NCBI GenBank assembly: GCA_040881945.1 | Contig: JBBECF010000180.1 | Location: 1 to 13,942, forward strand | Source of the DNA: JBBECF01 sp040881945 | GTDB lineage: Bacteria > Pseudomonadota > Alphaproteobacteria > Dongiales > Dongiaceae | Direction: 5' to 3' | DNA length: 13,942 nucleotides | In this document: positions 1 to 8,391 of the stretch, piece after piece | How positions within the stretch are numbered: position 1 is the first letter of the stretch | Layout of the letters: every line of letters begins with the position of its first letter | Notes under the pieces: model-generated | Seen by the model: only the letters and a program-made list of their open reading frames with translations | Told to the model about the DNA's origin: nothing | Database searches by the model: none | Translations under genes and position numbers: made by a program

Positions 1-387
1 GAAGCTTTCGCGCACCAGGATCGTCTGCCCGGCGTCGGCGATGGCGACGAAGTAGGCGAAGTCGCCGCGGCGTTCCCGGTCCGCCGGTCCGCGCAGGGCG
101 ACAAACTGCACCTGGACGGTCACGTCGACGGCGCCTTCGTCGTACTCGCAGGCCGACGCGATCTGCGCGATCTCCGCCTCGAACAACACGTCGGTCAGGT
201 CGCGGCCGGCGTCGTCGAACCGGGTGAGGCTGGCGGCGTCGGCGACGGTAACGGCGCGCGGGCAGGGTATCGGCGGCCCGGCCTCCTGGAACATCGTGCA
301 GGCGGCGAGAACCAGGCCCGACAGCAGCAGGACCGCCGCGGCGCGGCCGCCGCCCGGCGCGACCCGGGGATGCAATGATGCGCGCAT
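1..387 (-). CDS. Putative lipoprotein, 3' end outside window
   Basis: This reading frame is open from ATG at 387 to the window edge, giving 129 codons with no stop, so the C-terminus is missing. The N-terminus is a lipoprotein signal: a basic start (MRASLHPRVAPGGGR), a hydrophobic run (AAAVLLLSGLVLAA) and a lipobox LAAC with the lipidated cysteine at residue 30. Thr follows the cysteine, which does not suggest inner-membrane retention. The mature part is acidic and soluble, with no domain I recognise; segments such as VDVTVQVQFVAL and GDFAYFVAIADAG look like beta strands. It begins 20 nt after the stop of the CDGSH gene on the same strand, so the two may be co-transcribed. No good Shine-Dalgarno is visible. 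Confidence is high that this is a real secreted lipoprotein and nil for a specific role. Confidence 0.75.
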   Translation of the reverse strand, partial: MRASLHPRVAPGGGRAAAVLLLSGLVLAACTMFQEAGPPIPCPRAVTVADAASLTRFDDAGRDLTDVLFEAEIAQIASACEYDEGAVDVTVQVQFVALRGPADRERRGDFAYFVAIADAGQTILVRESF

Positions 388-407
388 GGTCTGAACCGGC
401 CGCCCGT

Positions 408-647
408 TCAAAGCGACTTATGCGTGCCGTCGCACAGCGGGCGGTTGCCGGTGGCCTTGCACCCGCAGAACCACACGGTGCCCGAGTCCGTGGCCTCGTA
501 GGGCACCGGCGAGAGCCCGGTATCCTTATGCGAGCCGTCGCAGAAGGGCTGCTTGCGGCTGCGCCCGCAGGCGCACCAGAAGTATTTCCGGCCGGCCTCG
601 ACCTCGGCGGCATAGGGCGCCTTCTGCGCCGGGATCGGGTTCACCAT
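408..647 (-). CDS. Two-motif CDGSH iron-sulfur domain protein
   Basis: This is a 79-residue protein with two mitoNEET-type motifs: CAC (25-27) with CDGSH (36-40), and CGC (61-63) with CDGTH (72-76). Each supplies three cysteines and one histidine, the ligand set for a [2Fe-2S] cluster, so two clusters are expected. Tandem-CDGSH proteins are small redox or cluster-transfer proteins. There is no signal peptide or membrane anchor, so it should be cytosolic. I chose ATG at 647 rather than the upstream GTG/ATG options because a clear AGGGAAGG Shine-Dalgarno precedes it by about 5 nt and the upstream 21 residues show no conserved character. It is divergent from ispH, itself an iron-sulfur enzyme, across 128 bp. 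The physiological partner cannot be read from the sequence. Confidence 0.9.
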   Translation of the reverse strand: MVNPIPAQKAPYAAEVEAGRKYFWCACGRSRKQPFCDGSHKDTGLSPVPYEATDSGTVWFCGCKATGNRPLCDGTHKSL

Positions 648-683
648 GAATTCCTTCCCTCGCCGTGTCCGCTGTACTAACGT

Positions 684-706
684 GCCGGCGGCCTCGGTCC
701 GCCGGC
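684..706 (+). other. GC-rich stem-loop in the ispH leader
   Basis: GCCGGCGG (684-691) and CCGCCGGC (699-706) form an 8-bp perfect stem with a 7-nt loop, between the divergent CDGSH gene and ispH. No T-tract follows on either strand, so it is not a convincing intrinsic terminator. It could be leader-RNA structure or just a by-product of very high GC. Confidence 0.35.
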
Positions 707-775
707 CCACCGGACTTTAGAGAACGAGCGACTGCCGCACAAGGTCCGGCCGACCGGCGGACAGAGACGGAGCAG

Positions 776-1720
776 ATGACCGACCTTCCGCTCACCATCC
801 TGTTGGCGGCGCCGCGCGGCTTCTGCGCCGGCGTCGAGCGCGCCATCCAGATCGTCGAGCGGGCGCTCGCGACTTACGGCGCGCCGGTCTTCGTGCGCCA
901 CGAGATCGTGCACAACCGTTTCGTCGTGGCCGGCCTGGAAGCGAAGGGGGCGGTGTTCGTCGAGGAACTCGATGAGGTGCCCGACGCGGCGACGGTGGTG
1001 TTCTCGGCGCATGGCGTGCCGAAGGCGGTGCCGGCCGAGGCGCGGCGGCGCGGCCTGATCCAGCTCGACGCGACCTGCCCGCTGGTCAGCAAGGTGCATC
1101 ACGAAGCCGAGCGGCATTTCGCCGCCGGCCGCCATATCGTGCTGATCGGTCATGCCGGCCATCCCGAGGTGATCGGCACCATGGGCCAGTTGCCGCCCGG
1201 CGCCGTGACCCTGGTCGAGACCCGGGCCGAGGCCGAGCGCCTGACGGTCGCCGACGACCGCAACCTCGCCTTCATCACGCAGACGACGCTGTCGCTCGAC
1301 GACACCGCCGAGATCGTCGCCGTCCTGCGCCGCCGCTTCCCGGCGATCCGCGGGCCGCGGACCGAGGACATCTGCTACGCCACCACCAACCGGCAGGTCG
1401 CGGTCAAGGCGATCGCCGAGCGCTGCGACGCCCTGCTGGTGCTCGGGGCGCCCAACTCCTCGAACTCGATGCGCCTGGTCGAGGTGGCGCGAGCGTCCGG
1501 CTGCCCGCAGGCGCTGCTCGTGCAACGCGCCGCCGAGATCGACTGGTCCCGGCTCGACGGCGTCCGCCGGCTCGGCATCACCGCCGGCGCGTCGGCGCCG
1601 GAGATCCTGGTCGAAGAGGTCATCGCCGCCTGCCGCGAACGCTTCGCCGTCGAGGTCGAGGAGGTCGCGGGTACCGAGGAGCGCGTCGTGTTCAAGCTGC
1701 CGCGGGCCTTGAGCGCCTAG
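776..1720 (+). CDS. ispH: 4-hydroxy-3-methylbut-2-enyl diphosphate reductase
   Basis: IspH (LytB) is the last enzyme of the non-mevalonate isoprenoid pathway. It reduces HMBPP to IPP and DMAPP with a [4Fe-4S] cluster in the cytoplasm. The 314-residue product is of normal length. The three cluster cysteines are C17 (PRGFCAGV), C101 (DATCPLVSKVH) and C200 (EDICYATTNRQ). Substrate-site residues are also in place: H46 (IVHN), H79 (SAHG), H129 and E131 (GHAGHPEV), and the NSSNS segment near 227-231. I chose ATG at 776, preceded by AGAGACGGAG, because the protein then starts a few residues before the conserved ILLAAPRGFCAGV. A longer in-frame extension to 665 adds 37 unconserved residues. It is followed after 38 bp by thrB on the same strand, an order familiar in Alphaproteobacteria. 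Confidence 0.97.
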   Translation: MTDLPLTILLAAPRGFCAGVERAIQIVERALATYGAPVFVRHEIVHNRFVVAGLEAKGAVFVEELDEVPDAATVVFSAHGVPKAVPAEARRRGLIQLDATCPLVSKVHHEAERHFAAGRHIVLIGHAGHPEVIGTMGQLPPGAVTLVETRAEAERLTVADDRNLAFITQTTLSLDDTAEIVAVLRRRFPAIRGPRTEDICYATTNRQVAVKAIAERCDALLVLGAPNSSNSMRLVEVARASGCPQALLVQRAAEIDWSRLDGVRRLGITAGASAPEILVEEVIAACRERFAVEVEEVAGTEERVVFKLPRALSA

Positions 1721-1758
1721 CCCGGCCGCCCGTCAGACCGATCGCCGAACGCCGCCCG

Positions 1759-2721
1759 ATGGCCGTTTACACCGAGGTCTCCGACGACGAGCTCGACGCC
1801 TTTGTCGCGCAATACGACATCGGCCGCATCGCGTCGTGCAAGGGCATCGCCGAAGGCGTCGAGAACAGCAACTATCTGCTGCACGCCGACGACGGCGCCT
1901 ACATTCTCACATTGTACGAGAAGCGGGTGGCGCGTCGGGATCTGCCGTTCTTCCTCGGCCTGATGGAGCACCTGGCCGGCCACGGCATCGCCTGCCCGAC
2001 GCCGATCAAGGGGCGCGACGGCGTGGCATTGCGCGAGCTGTGCGGGCGGCCGGCGGCGATCGTCACCTTCCTCGAGGGCTTATGGCCGCGCCGCCCGACG
2101 CCGCGCCATTGCCAGCTCTTGGGCGACGCGCTCGCCCGCATGCACGTCGCCGGGCGCGATTTTCCGCTGCGCCGGCAGAACGATTTGTCGGTGGCGGGCT
2201 GGCGCCGCCTGTTCGAGGCGACCACCGACCGCGCCGACGAGGTCCGCGCCGGCCTCGCCGAGGAGTTGGCGGGCGAGCTGGCCGACCTCTATGCGCGCTG
2301 GCCGACCGCCCTCGAAACCGGCGTCATTCACGCCGACCTGTTTCCCGACAACGTCTTCTTCCTCGGCGACCGGCTCTCGGGCGTCATCGACTTTTACTTC
2401 GCCTGCGACGATTTTCTGGCCTACGACCTGGCGATCTGCCTCAACGCCTGGTGCTTCGAGAGCGACGGCAGCTTCAATGTCACCAAGGCGCGCCTGATGC
2501 TCACCGCCTATGGCAAGGCACGGCCAATCTCGGCGGCGGAGATCGACGCCTTGCCGTTGTTCGCGCGCGGCAGCGCGCTGCGCTTCCTCCTGACCCGCCT
2601 CTACGACTGGCTCAACCACCCGGAAGGAGCGCTGGTCAAGCCGAAGGACCCGCTTGAATACCTGCACCGGCTGCGCTTCCACGCCCGGGTGCGCGGGCCG
2701 GGCGCCTACGGGCTGGGCTGA
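1759..2721 (+). CDS. thrB: Homoserine kinase, APH-fold type
   Basis: This kinase phosphorylates homoserine to O-phosphohomoserine, the substrate of threonine synthase. At 320 residues it belongs to the aminoglycoside phosphotransferase-like homoserine kinases common in Alphaproteobacteria, not the GHMP-fold ThrB of E. coli. Visible landmarks are the N-terminal EGVENSNYLL nucleotide-loop region (32-41), the catalytic loop VIHADLFPDNVFF with H191, D193 and N198, and the metal-binding aspartate in VIDFYFACDD (D211). No strong Shine-Dalgarno precedes ATG 1759, consistent with translation following ispH. The stop overlaps the rnhA start as TGATG, which suggests translational coupling. Its pathway partner thrC lies about 6 kb away on the other strand. 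Confidence 0.95.
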   Translation: MAVYTEVSDDELDAFVAQYDIGRIASCKGIAEGVENSNYLLHADDGAYILTLYEKRVARRDLPFFLGLMEHLAGHGIACPTPIKGRDGVALRELCGRPAAIVTFLEGLWPRRPTPRHCQLLGDALARMHVAGRDFPLRRQNDLSVAGWRRLFEATTDRADEVRAGLAEELAGELADLYARWPTALETGVIHADLFPDNVFFLGDRLSGVIDFYFACDDFLAYDLAICLNAWCFESDGSFNVTKARLMLTAYGKARPISAAEIDALPLFARGSALRFLLTRLYDWLNHPEGALVKPKDPLEYLHRLRFHARVRGPGAYGLG

Positions 2722-3173
2722 TGGCGCACGACGATGCCGTCGTCGACATCTTCACCGACGGCGCCTGCAGCGGCAATCCCGGGCCCGGCGGCTGGGGCGT
2801 CGTCCTGCGCAGCCGCGGCGTCGAGCGCGAGCTCAGCGGCGGCGAGCCTGCGACCACCAACAACCGCATGGAGCTGATGGCGGCGATCCAGGCGCTCGAA
2901 AGCCTGCGACGGCCGGTGTCCGCGCGGCTCTATACCGACAGCACCTACCTGCGCGACGGCATCACCGCCTGGATCGAGCGGTGGAAGCGGAACGGCTGGA
3001 AGACCGCCGACCGCAAGCCGGTCAAGAACGTCGATCTGTGGCAGCGGCTCGAGGCGGCGCTGGCCCCGCACCGCGTCGAATGGCTGTGGATCCGAAGCCA
3101 CGCCGGCCACCCCGAGAACGAACGCGCCGATGCGCTGGCCCGCCAAGCCATCAAGGCCGCGCGCGGCAATTGA
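2721..3173 (+). CDS. rnhA: Ribonuclease HI
   Basis: RNase HI cuts the RNA strand of RNA-DNA hybrids (R-loops, primer remnants) in the cytoplasm with two metal ions. The 150-residue length matches the family. All active-site residues are present: D13 in FTDGACSGNPGPGG, E51 in NNRMELMA, D73 in YTDSTYL, H127 in RSHAGHPENERAD and D137. The basic handle segment (WKRNGWKTADRKPVKN, about 88-103) is also present, as in E. coli RNase HI. The ATG overlaps the thrB stop by one base. It ends the plus-strand ispH-thrB-rnhA unit and converges on the peroxiredoxin gene with only 27 bp between stops and no obvious intrinsic terminator. Confidence 0.97.
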   Translation: MAHDDAVVDIFTDGACSGNPGPGGWGVVLRSRGVERELSGGEPATTNNRMELMAAIQALESLRRPVSARLYTDSTYLRDGITAWIERWKRNGWKTADRKPVKNVDLWQRLEAALAPHRVEWLWIRSHAGHPENERADALARQAIKAARGN

Positions 3174-3200
3174 ACGAGGCGGCGCGCCGGCCGACGGCGG

Positions 3201-3683
3201 CTACAGCGTCTTCAGGATCGCCTCGGCGCTCGACACCTCATAGGCCCCCGGCGCCTCGACGTTCAGCGTCTTCACCACGCCGTTGTCGACGACCATGGCG
3301 TAGCGCTGCGAACGGACGCCCATGCCGTAGCCGGTGCCGTCCATGGTCAACCCGACCGCCTTGGTGAAATCGCCGTTGCCGTCGGCGAGCATCGTCACCT
3401 TGTCGCCGACGTTCTGGTTCTTGCCCCAGGCGTCCATGACGAAGGCGTCGTTGACCGACAGGCAGGCGATGGTATCGACGCCCTTGGCCCGGATCTTGTC
3501 GGCAAGCTGGACGAAGCTCGGCAGGTGCTTGGCCGAGCAGGTCGGGGTAAAGGCGCCGGGGAGCGCGAACAGCACCACCTTCTTGCCCTTGAACAGGTCG
3601 TCGGTCGTGATCGTCTGCATGCCCTCGGCGCTCATGGTCTTCAGCGACGCCGCCGGGATCTTGGTGCCAGCCTTGATGGTCAT
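3201..3683 (-). CDS. Prx5-type peroxiredoxin
   Basis: This 160-residue thiol peroxidase of the Prx5 group reduces hydrogen and organic peroxides and is usually recycled by glutathione/glutaredoxin or thioredoxin. The peroxidatic site is PGAFTPTCS, with T46 and C49, and R124 (MGVRSQRYAMVV) is the likely active-site arginine. A second cysteine, C74 (TIACLSVND), sits where many bacterial Prx5 proteins have one. No signal peptide is present, so it acts in the cytoplasm. ATG 3683 has a strong GGGGAG Shine-Dalgarno about 6 nt upstream. The gene follows dsbD on the same strand after 55 bp and has its own probable promoter overlapping the dsbD stop. Its neighbour moves reducing power to the periplasm, so a direct partnership would have to be indirect. 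Confidence 0.95.
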   Translation of the reverse strand: MTIKAGTKIPAASLKTMSAEGMQTITTDDLFKGKKVVLFALPGAFTPTCSAKHLPSFVQLADKIRAKGVDTIACLSVNDAFVMDAWGKNQNVGDKVTMLADGNGDFTKAVGLTMDGTGYGMGVRSQRYAMVVDNGVVKTLNVEAPGAYEVSSAEAILKTL

Positions 3684-3714
3684 GTCCGCTCCCCTCGGTT
3701 ATTAGCTGACGGCT

Positions 3715-3742
3715 GATATAGGCAACCGGCGACCGCGGTCAA
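3715..3742 (-). promoter_or_regulatory. Probable sigma-70-type promoter of the peroxiredoxin gene
   Basis: Read on the minus strand, TTGACC (3737-3742) and TATATC (3715-3720) are separated by 16 bp and lie upstream of the peroxiredoxin start at 3683. The -35 overlaps the dsbD stop codon at 3739-3741. This would let the peroxiredoxin be expressed independently of dsbD. It is assigned by eye and not scored against a matrix. Confidence 0.5.
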
Positions 3743-5846
3743 CCACCCCTGGCCGCGGCCAGGGCGTCGAGCACGGCGCGCTCGCTGAGCAGCTCCGGCA
3801 AGGCCAGGCCGGCGGGCGCGCCCGGCCCGTACACGGCGTCGAACGGGATGCCGTAGCGGCCGAACGAGGCGAGATAGGCGGCGATCCGCTCGTCCGGCCT
3901 GGTCCAGTCGGCGCGCATGGCCACGAGATCGGAAGCGGCCAGGCGGCGTGCCGTCTCGCCGACCTCGAGGACAAGCTTCTTGTTGACTTGGCAGGTGATG
4001 CACCAGTCGGCGGTCACGTCGACGAAGACCAGCTTGCCCTCCTGCACCAACTGGGCGATGCGCGACTCGTCGAACGGCTGCCAGATACCGTCCGGCGCCG
4101 CGGGCTCGGTCGCGGCCGGCCATCCGGCGTCGCGCGGCAGCATTTGCCCGGGCGCCAGGAACGCAGCCAGGGCAAACAGTCCGACCGCCGCCGGACTGGC
4201 CAGACGCAAGCCCGGCGGCAGCCGGCGGCGCGCCCACAGGGCGCCGGCCGCCGCCAGCATCAGCCCGCCGACGAGGTAGGCGGCGGCGGTGTCGAGCTGC
4301 GCCGCCAGTACGGTCAGGAGCCAGACCGCGGTGCCCGCCAGCGCCAGTCCCAGCACCCGGCGCAGCGTCGCCATCCAGCGCCCCGGCCGCGGCAGCCAGG
4401 TGGCCAGCGACGGCGCCGCCGCCACGGCGAGGTAGGGCAGCGCCAGCCCAAGGCCGAGGGCGGCGAAAACGGCGAAGATCTCGCCGGTGCCGCGGGCCAG
4501 CGCGAAGCCGATGGCGGTGCCGACGAAGGGGGCCGAGCACGGCGTCGCCAGCAGGGTGGCGAGCGCCCCGGTCATGAAATGCCCGGCAAGGCCGTGCCGG
4601 GGCCCGTCGCCGGCGGGCGGCGCGAGCAGCGCCAAGTCGCCGAGCCAGCCGGGCAGCGGGACCTCGAACCAGCCCCACAGGTTGCAGGCGAACAGGGTGA
4701 GCAGCAGCGTCATGGCGATGAGGAACAGCGGTTGCTGGAACTGAATGCCCCAGCCGATCGTGACCCCGGCCGCCTTCAGGCCGGCGAGGGCCCCGGCCAG
4801 CGCCAGGAACGAGAACAGGACGCCGGCGGCCGAGGCGAGGAACGAGACGCGCACGGCCCGCCCCGGCCCGCCGCCATGCCCAACCACGCCGAGCAGCTTC
4901 AAGGACAACACCGGCAGCACGCAAGGCATCAGATTGAGGATCAACCCGCCGAGCAACGCCAACAGCAGGACCGACGACAGCGCCGCCGCCGGCGGCCCAG
5001 CCTGCGACGTCACCGCGCGTTCGAGACCGCGGACGCCGCCCGGCGCCTCGTCGATGAGCGTCAGCGTCAACCGCGACCCGACGAGCGGCGGCGCGTCTGA
5101 ACCGGCCGTGACCGCGACGCTGAGCCGCGCCACCCGGCCGCCGTCCCCGAACGCCACCTTCGGCGCCGCGAAATAGAGGCCGGGCGGCCCCTCGACGAAC
5201 AGGTCGGGGTCGGCGAAGGGGAATGTCGAGCGGGCGACCACCTCGAGCCGCGCCGGCTGGCCGTCAACGACGGAGACGCGCTCGAGCCCCAGACCCTGGG
5301 CCGCGCCGTCGCCGGGCACCTGGGCGGCGAAGCGATCGATGAGCTGGAGATATTCGCTCGGCGTCGCCGGCCCGGCCGGCAGGTCGAGGCCGAGCGTCGT
5401 CTCATAAGGGATGCAGATGTCCTGGCACACCAGATAGTCGACGCGGGCGGTGAGCGCGACCGGTTCGCCCGGCCGTTCGGGGCGCAGCGCGATCGGAAAC
5501 ACCACCTCGTCGGCATAGCCGAAGGTGTCGAGGCCGAACAGGCTGAAGCGATGCGGCGCCGGCCATGACATTTCGGCGGCGGCCAGGTTGCGCGAGCCGC
5601 TCCAGTCCACCGTCACCGGGAATCCGGCGTCGCCCGGGGATCGCCAATAGGTCTTCCAGCCGGGCGCCAGCCTGATTTGCAGACCCAGGCGCAGGTCCCG
5701 CTCGTCGCCGACGCCGGCCACCGCCGAGACCAGGCGCAACTCCGCCTGGTCGGTGCGCACCCAGTCCGAGGCGGCCTCCGCGGCATGCCCCTCCGAGGCC
5801 GACACCAGCAGGGCAGCGAGGAGCGCGAGGACGGCCCACGGCGCCG
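3739..5846 (-). CDS. dsbD: DsbD/ScsB-family thiol:disulfide transporter, 5' end in gap
   Basis: This inner-membrane protein passes electrons from cytoplasmic thioredoxin to periplasmic thiol proteins. Numbering from the first non-gap GTG (5805), three modules each have a cysteine pair. The N-terminal periplasmic domain carries VCQDICIPYE (C127, C131). The central multi-helix domain (about 275-560) carries NLMPCVLPVL (C295) and LATPCSAPFVG (C423). The C-terminal thioredoxin-like domain carries TADWCITCQ (C602, C605). The long N-terminal half (about 270 residues) and the DVTADWCITCQVNKK site resemble ScsB-type proteins more than E. coli DsbD. That GTG is not the true start: upstream codons to 5846 read APWAVLALLAALL, a signal-peptide core ending near GHAAEA, so the start codon lies in the N run. 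At least 700 residues are expected. It is divergent from yqgE across the gap. Confidence 0.93.
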
Positions 5847-5946
5847 NNNNNNNNNNNNNNNNNNNNNNNNNNNNNNNNNNNNNNNNNNNNNNNNNNNNNN
5901 NNNNNNNNNNNNNNNNNNNNNNNNNNNNNNNNNNNNNNNNNNNNNN
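5847..5946. other. Assembly gap (100 N) between dsbD and yqgE
   Basis: There are exactly 100 N. Both flanking genes run into it: the dsbD signal peptide from the left and the YqgE N-terminus (LTGHLLVAMPQM) from the right. The missing bases therefore hold both start codons, both ribosome sites and the divergent promoters. The true length is unknown. Confidence 0.97.
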
Positions 5947-6491
5947 TGACCGGCCATCTCCTGGTCGCCATGCCGCAGATGCGCGACCCGCGGTTCACCC
6001 GGACCGTCATCTACCTGTGCGCCCACAGCCCGGACGGCGCCATGGGCCTCGTCGTCAACCGGTTGGTCGGCTCGATCACCTTTCCCGATCTTCTCGCCCA
6101 GCTCGGCATCGACCCCGGCGGACACGGCAGCGATATTCGCGTGCATTTCGGCGGCCCGGTCGAATCCGGGCGCGGCTTCGTGTTGCATTCCGCCGACTAC
6201 CGGCAGAGCGGCACGCTCGTCGTCGACGACGGCGTGGCCCTGACGGCGACCATCGATATCCTCAAGGACATCGCCGGCGGCGCCGGACCGCGGCGCAGCC
6301 TGTTGGCGCTCGGTTATGCCGGCTGGGCGCCGGGCCAGCTCGACGCCGAGATCCAGTCCAACGGCTGGCTCAGCGTGCCGGCCGACGAGCAGCTCGTGTT
6401 CGACGACGGTCTCAACGACAAGTGGGAACGCGCCATCGGCAAGATCGGCATCGACTTCAACATGCTGTCCGGCGACGCCGGACACGCCTGA
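5947..6491 (+). CDS. yqgE: YqgE/UPF0301 family protein, 5' end in gap
   Basis: This is a UPF0301 (YqgE/AlgH-like) protein of unestablished biochemical function, widespread in proteobacteria and presumed cytosolic. The frame is open from the gap: its first bases encode (L)TGHLLVAMPQMRDPRFTRTV, the typical family start region, so the ATG at 5970 is internal and the real start is a few codons inside the N run. Other family features are VIYLCAHSPDGAMGLVVNR, the VHFGGPVESGRGFVLH core and the C-terminal GYAGWAPGQLDAEIQSNGWL segment. About 180 residues are visible, against roughly 185-200 for the family. It converges on the acetyltransferase gene, with stops 22 bp apart. Nothing in the sequence defines its role. 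Confidence 0.95.
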
Positions 6492-6513
6492 AGGCCGTCC
6501 CTTAGCGGACGTT

Positions 6514-7110
6514 TCAACTTCGCCGCCATGGATCGTCGCGCAGCAGCGCGTAGAGAACGTGGTCCTGCCAGGCGCCGTCGATGCGCAGGTATTGGCGGGC
6601 GTAGCCTTCCTCGCGGAATCCGATCCGGTCCAGCAGGCGGCGGCTGGCCTCGTTCTGCGGCAGGCAGGCGGCCTCGACGCGGTGCAGCGCAAGGCGGCCG
6701 AAGGCGAAGGGCAGCACGCACTGTAGCCCCGCGGTCATGTAGCCCTGGCGCGCAAAGGGCGCACCGATCCAATAACCGAGCGTCGCAGTCTGGGCGACGC
6801 CGCGTCGGACGTGGCTGAGGGTGACGCCGCCGACGACCTCGCCATCCTCGCGGCGGAACAGGAGAAACCCATAGCCGGCGTCGTCGCGCCATTCCAGCGC
6901 CCCCTGGCGCAGGCGCCGGCTGAAGGCGGCGCGGCCGAGCGCGTCGGCCGGCCAGGTCGGCTCCCACGGCGTCAGGAACTCGCGGCTGGCGGCGCGCAAC
7001 TGCGACCAGGCCCGCCAGTCGCCGAAGCGCGGCGGCCGCAGGTACACGCGCGTCCCCTCGAGCCGGCTGCCCGGCGGGGCGTAGAGCCGCCCGAGCCCGA
7101 ACAGGATCAT
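6514..7110 (-). CDS. RimJ/RimL-like GNAT N-acetyltransferase
   Basis: This 198-residue GNAT-fold protein resembles the RimJ/RimL enzymes that acetylate protein N-termini such as ribosomal protein S5. Family features are the entry strand LEGTRVYLRPPRFGDWRAW (18-36), the acetyl-CoA loop region LGYWIGAPFARQGYMTAGLQ (111-130) and the late helix motif PQNEASRRLLDRIGFREEGY (151-170). The ATG lies 9 bp after the stop of the M16 peptidase gene, so translation is probably coupled and this is the last gene of a thrC-M16-acetyltransferase unit. The actual substrate is unknown: this subfamily includes ribosomal, small-molecule and antibiotic acetyltransferases, so I leave the symbol blank. Confidence 0.88.
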   Translation of the reverse strand: MILFGLGRLYAPPGSRLEGTRVYLRPPRFGDWRAWSQLRAASREFLTPWEPTWPADALGRAAFSRRLRQGALEWRDDAGYGFLLFRREDGEVVGGVTLSHVRRGVAQTATLGYWIGAPFARQGYMTAGLQCVLPFAFGRLALHRVEAACLPQNEASRRLLDRIGFREEGYARQYLRIDGAWQDHVLYALLRDDPWRRS

Positions 7111-7119
7111 GGCCGCCGC

Positions 7120-8391
7120 TCAATGCAGCCGTTCGGCCACGGCGCCCAGCGCCTCGACGCGCCCGATCGGCCCCAGCGCGGTGAGCGTCGGGGCGCTGGC
7201 CGACAGGCGACGCATGACACGGACCACGTCCGCGTCGCTCACCGCATCGATCCGGCCGACGACCTCGGACAACGGCAGCGGCCGGCCGTACACCAGCAGT
7301 TGCTGCGCGAGCTGTTCGCACCGCGCGCCCGTGCTTTCGCGCGACATCAGGGTGCCGGCCTTGAGCTGCACGCGCGCCCGCCGCACCTCTTCGGCGTCGA
7401 GCGTCGCGGGCAGCTTCGCCAACTCCTCGCAGACCAGCGGCAACAGCTCCGCCGCCTCGGACTCGCCGGTGCCGGCGTAAATGCCGAACAACCCGCCGTC
7501 GGTGAAGGCCGAGGTGAAGGTGTAGATGCTGTAGACGAGGCCGCGCTTCTCGCGGATCTCCTGGAACAGCCGCGACGACATGCCGCCGCCGAGCAACGTG
7601 GACAGGACGGCGGCGGCGTAATAGTCCGGGTCGCGATAGCCGATGCCGTCGAAGCCGAGTACCAGATGCACCTGCTCGAGGTCGCGTGTTTCGCGGAACT
7701 CGCCGCCGCGGTAGCGCGCCGGCTCGGCCACGACGTCCGCGACGGTGGGCAGATCGCGGAACGCGGCGGTCGCCAGCCCGACCAACTGATCGTGATCGAC
7801 GCGGCCGGCGGCGGCCAGGACCATCCGGCCGGACCCGTAGTGCCGGCGCATGTATCCGGCGACGGCGTCGCGCGACATCGCGCCCACGATCTCCGCCCGG
7901 CCGAGCACCGGACGGCCGATCGCCTGGTCGGGGTAGGCGGTCGCCTGAAAGTGATCGAACACGATGTCGTCGGGCGTGTCCTCGGCCTGGCCGATCTCCT
8001 GCAGTACGACGGCGCGTTCGCGCGCTAACTCCGTCTCGTCGAAGGTCGAATGCTGCAGGATATCGGCGATGATGTCGATCGCCAGCGGCGCGTCCTCGGC
8101 CAGCACCTTGGCGTAATAGGCGGTTTGCTCGCGCGCCGTATAGGCGTTGAGGTGGCCACCGACCGCTTCGATCTCCTCGGCGATGTCGCGGGCGGAGCGG
8201 CGGTCCGTGCCCTTGAACGCCATGTGCTCGAGCAAATGGGCGACGCCGTTGACCTCCGCGGTCTCGTTGCGCGTGCCGACGCCAGCCCAGACGCCGAGCG
8301 ACGCCGTCTCCACGGCGGCCATCTCGTCGGTGGCGATGCGCAGGCCGTTGTCGAGCGTCGTGACGCGAACGCCGCCGGTATCCGCCGTCAT
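7120..8391 (-). CDS. M16 family zinc metallopeptidase, processing-peptidase type
   Basis: This 423-residue M16B peptidase is related to the beta subunit of mitochondrial processing peptidase. The inverted zinc motif HLLEH (H52, E55, H56) is followed by the distal glutamate ligand E132 in LQEIGQAEDTPDD. The second half-domain carries GGGMSSRLFQEIREKRGLVY (268-287), the substrate-positioning segment with the R/Y pair. The catalytic residues are intact, so this is the active type of subunit, not the inactive alpha-like one. It has no signal peptide, and the family is normally cytosolic in Alphaproteobacteria. ATG 8391 overlaps the thrC stop as ATGA, a 4-nt coupling overlap. The natural substrate in bacteria is not established; oligopeptide or presequence-like degradation is plausible. 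Confidence 0.95.
   Translation of the reverse strand: MTADTGGVRVTTLDNGLRIATDEMAAVETASLGVWAGVGTRNETAEVNGVAHLLEHMAFKGTDRRSARDIAEEIEAVGGHLNAYTAREQTAYYAKVLAEDAPLAIDIIADILQHSTFDETELARERAVVLQEIGQAEDTPDDIVFDHFQATAYPDQAIGRPVLGRAEIVGAMSRDAVAGYMRRHYGSGRMVLAAAGRVDHDQLVGLATAAFRDLPTVADVVAEPARYRGGEFRETRDLEQVHLVLGFDGIGYRDPDYYAAAVLSTLLGGGMSSRLFQEIREKRGLVYSIYTFTSAFTDGGLFGIYAGTGESEAAELLPLVCEELAKLPATLDAEEVRRARVQLKAGTLMSRESTGARCEQLAQQLLVYGRPLPLSEVVGRIDAVSDADVVRVMRRLSASAPTLTALGPIGRVEALGAVAERLH

Noticed and set aside
665..775. N-terminal extension of ispH by 37 residues
   Set aside because: The extension has no conserved character and overlaps the intergenic stem-loop; the start at 776 has a ribosome site and gives the family-typical N-terminus.
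3680..4924. A 414-residue minus-strand frame inside dsbD
   Set aside because: It is another frame of the same strand, mostly Arg/Ala/Gly repeats; dsbD motifs are in the other frame.
3988..5100. A 370-residue plus-strand frame antisense to dsbD
   Set aside because: It is rich in Arg, Gln, Gly and Ala with no domain, as expected for the antisense of a high-GC gene. The dsbD frame has all its catalytic cysteines.
5803..5805. GTG as the start of dsbD
   Set aside because: Codons upstream to the gap encode the hydrophobic core of a signal peptide in the same frame, so the GTG is internal.
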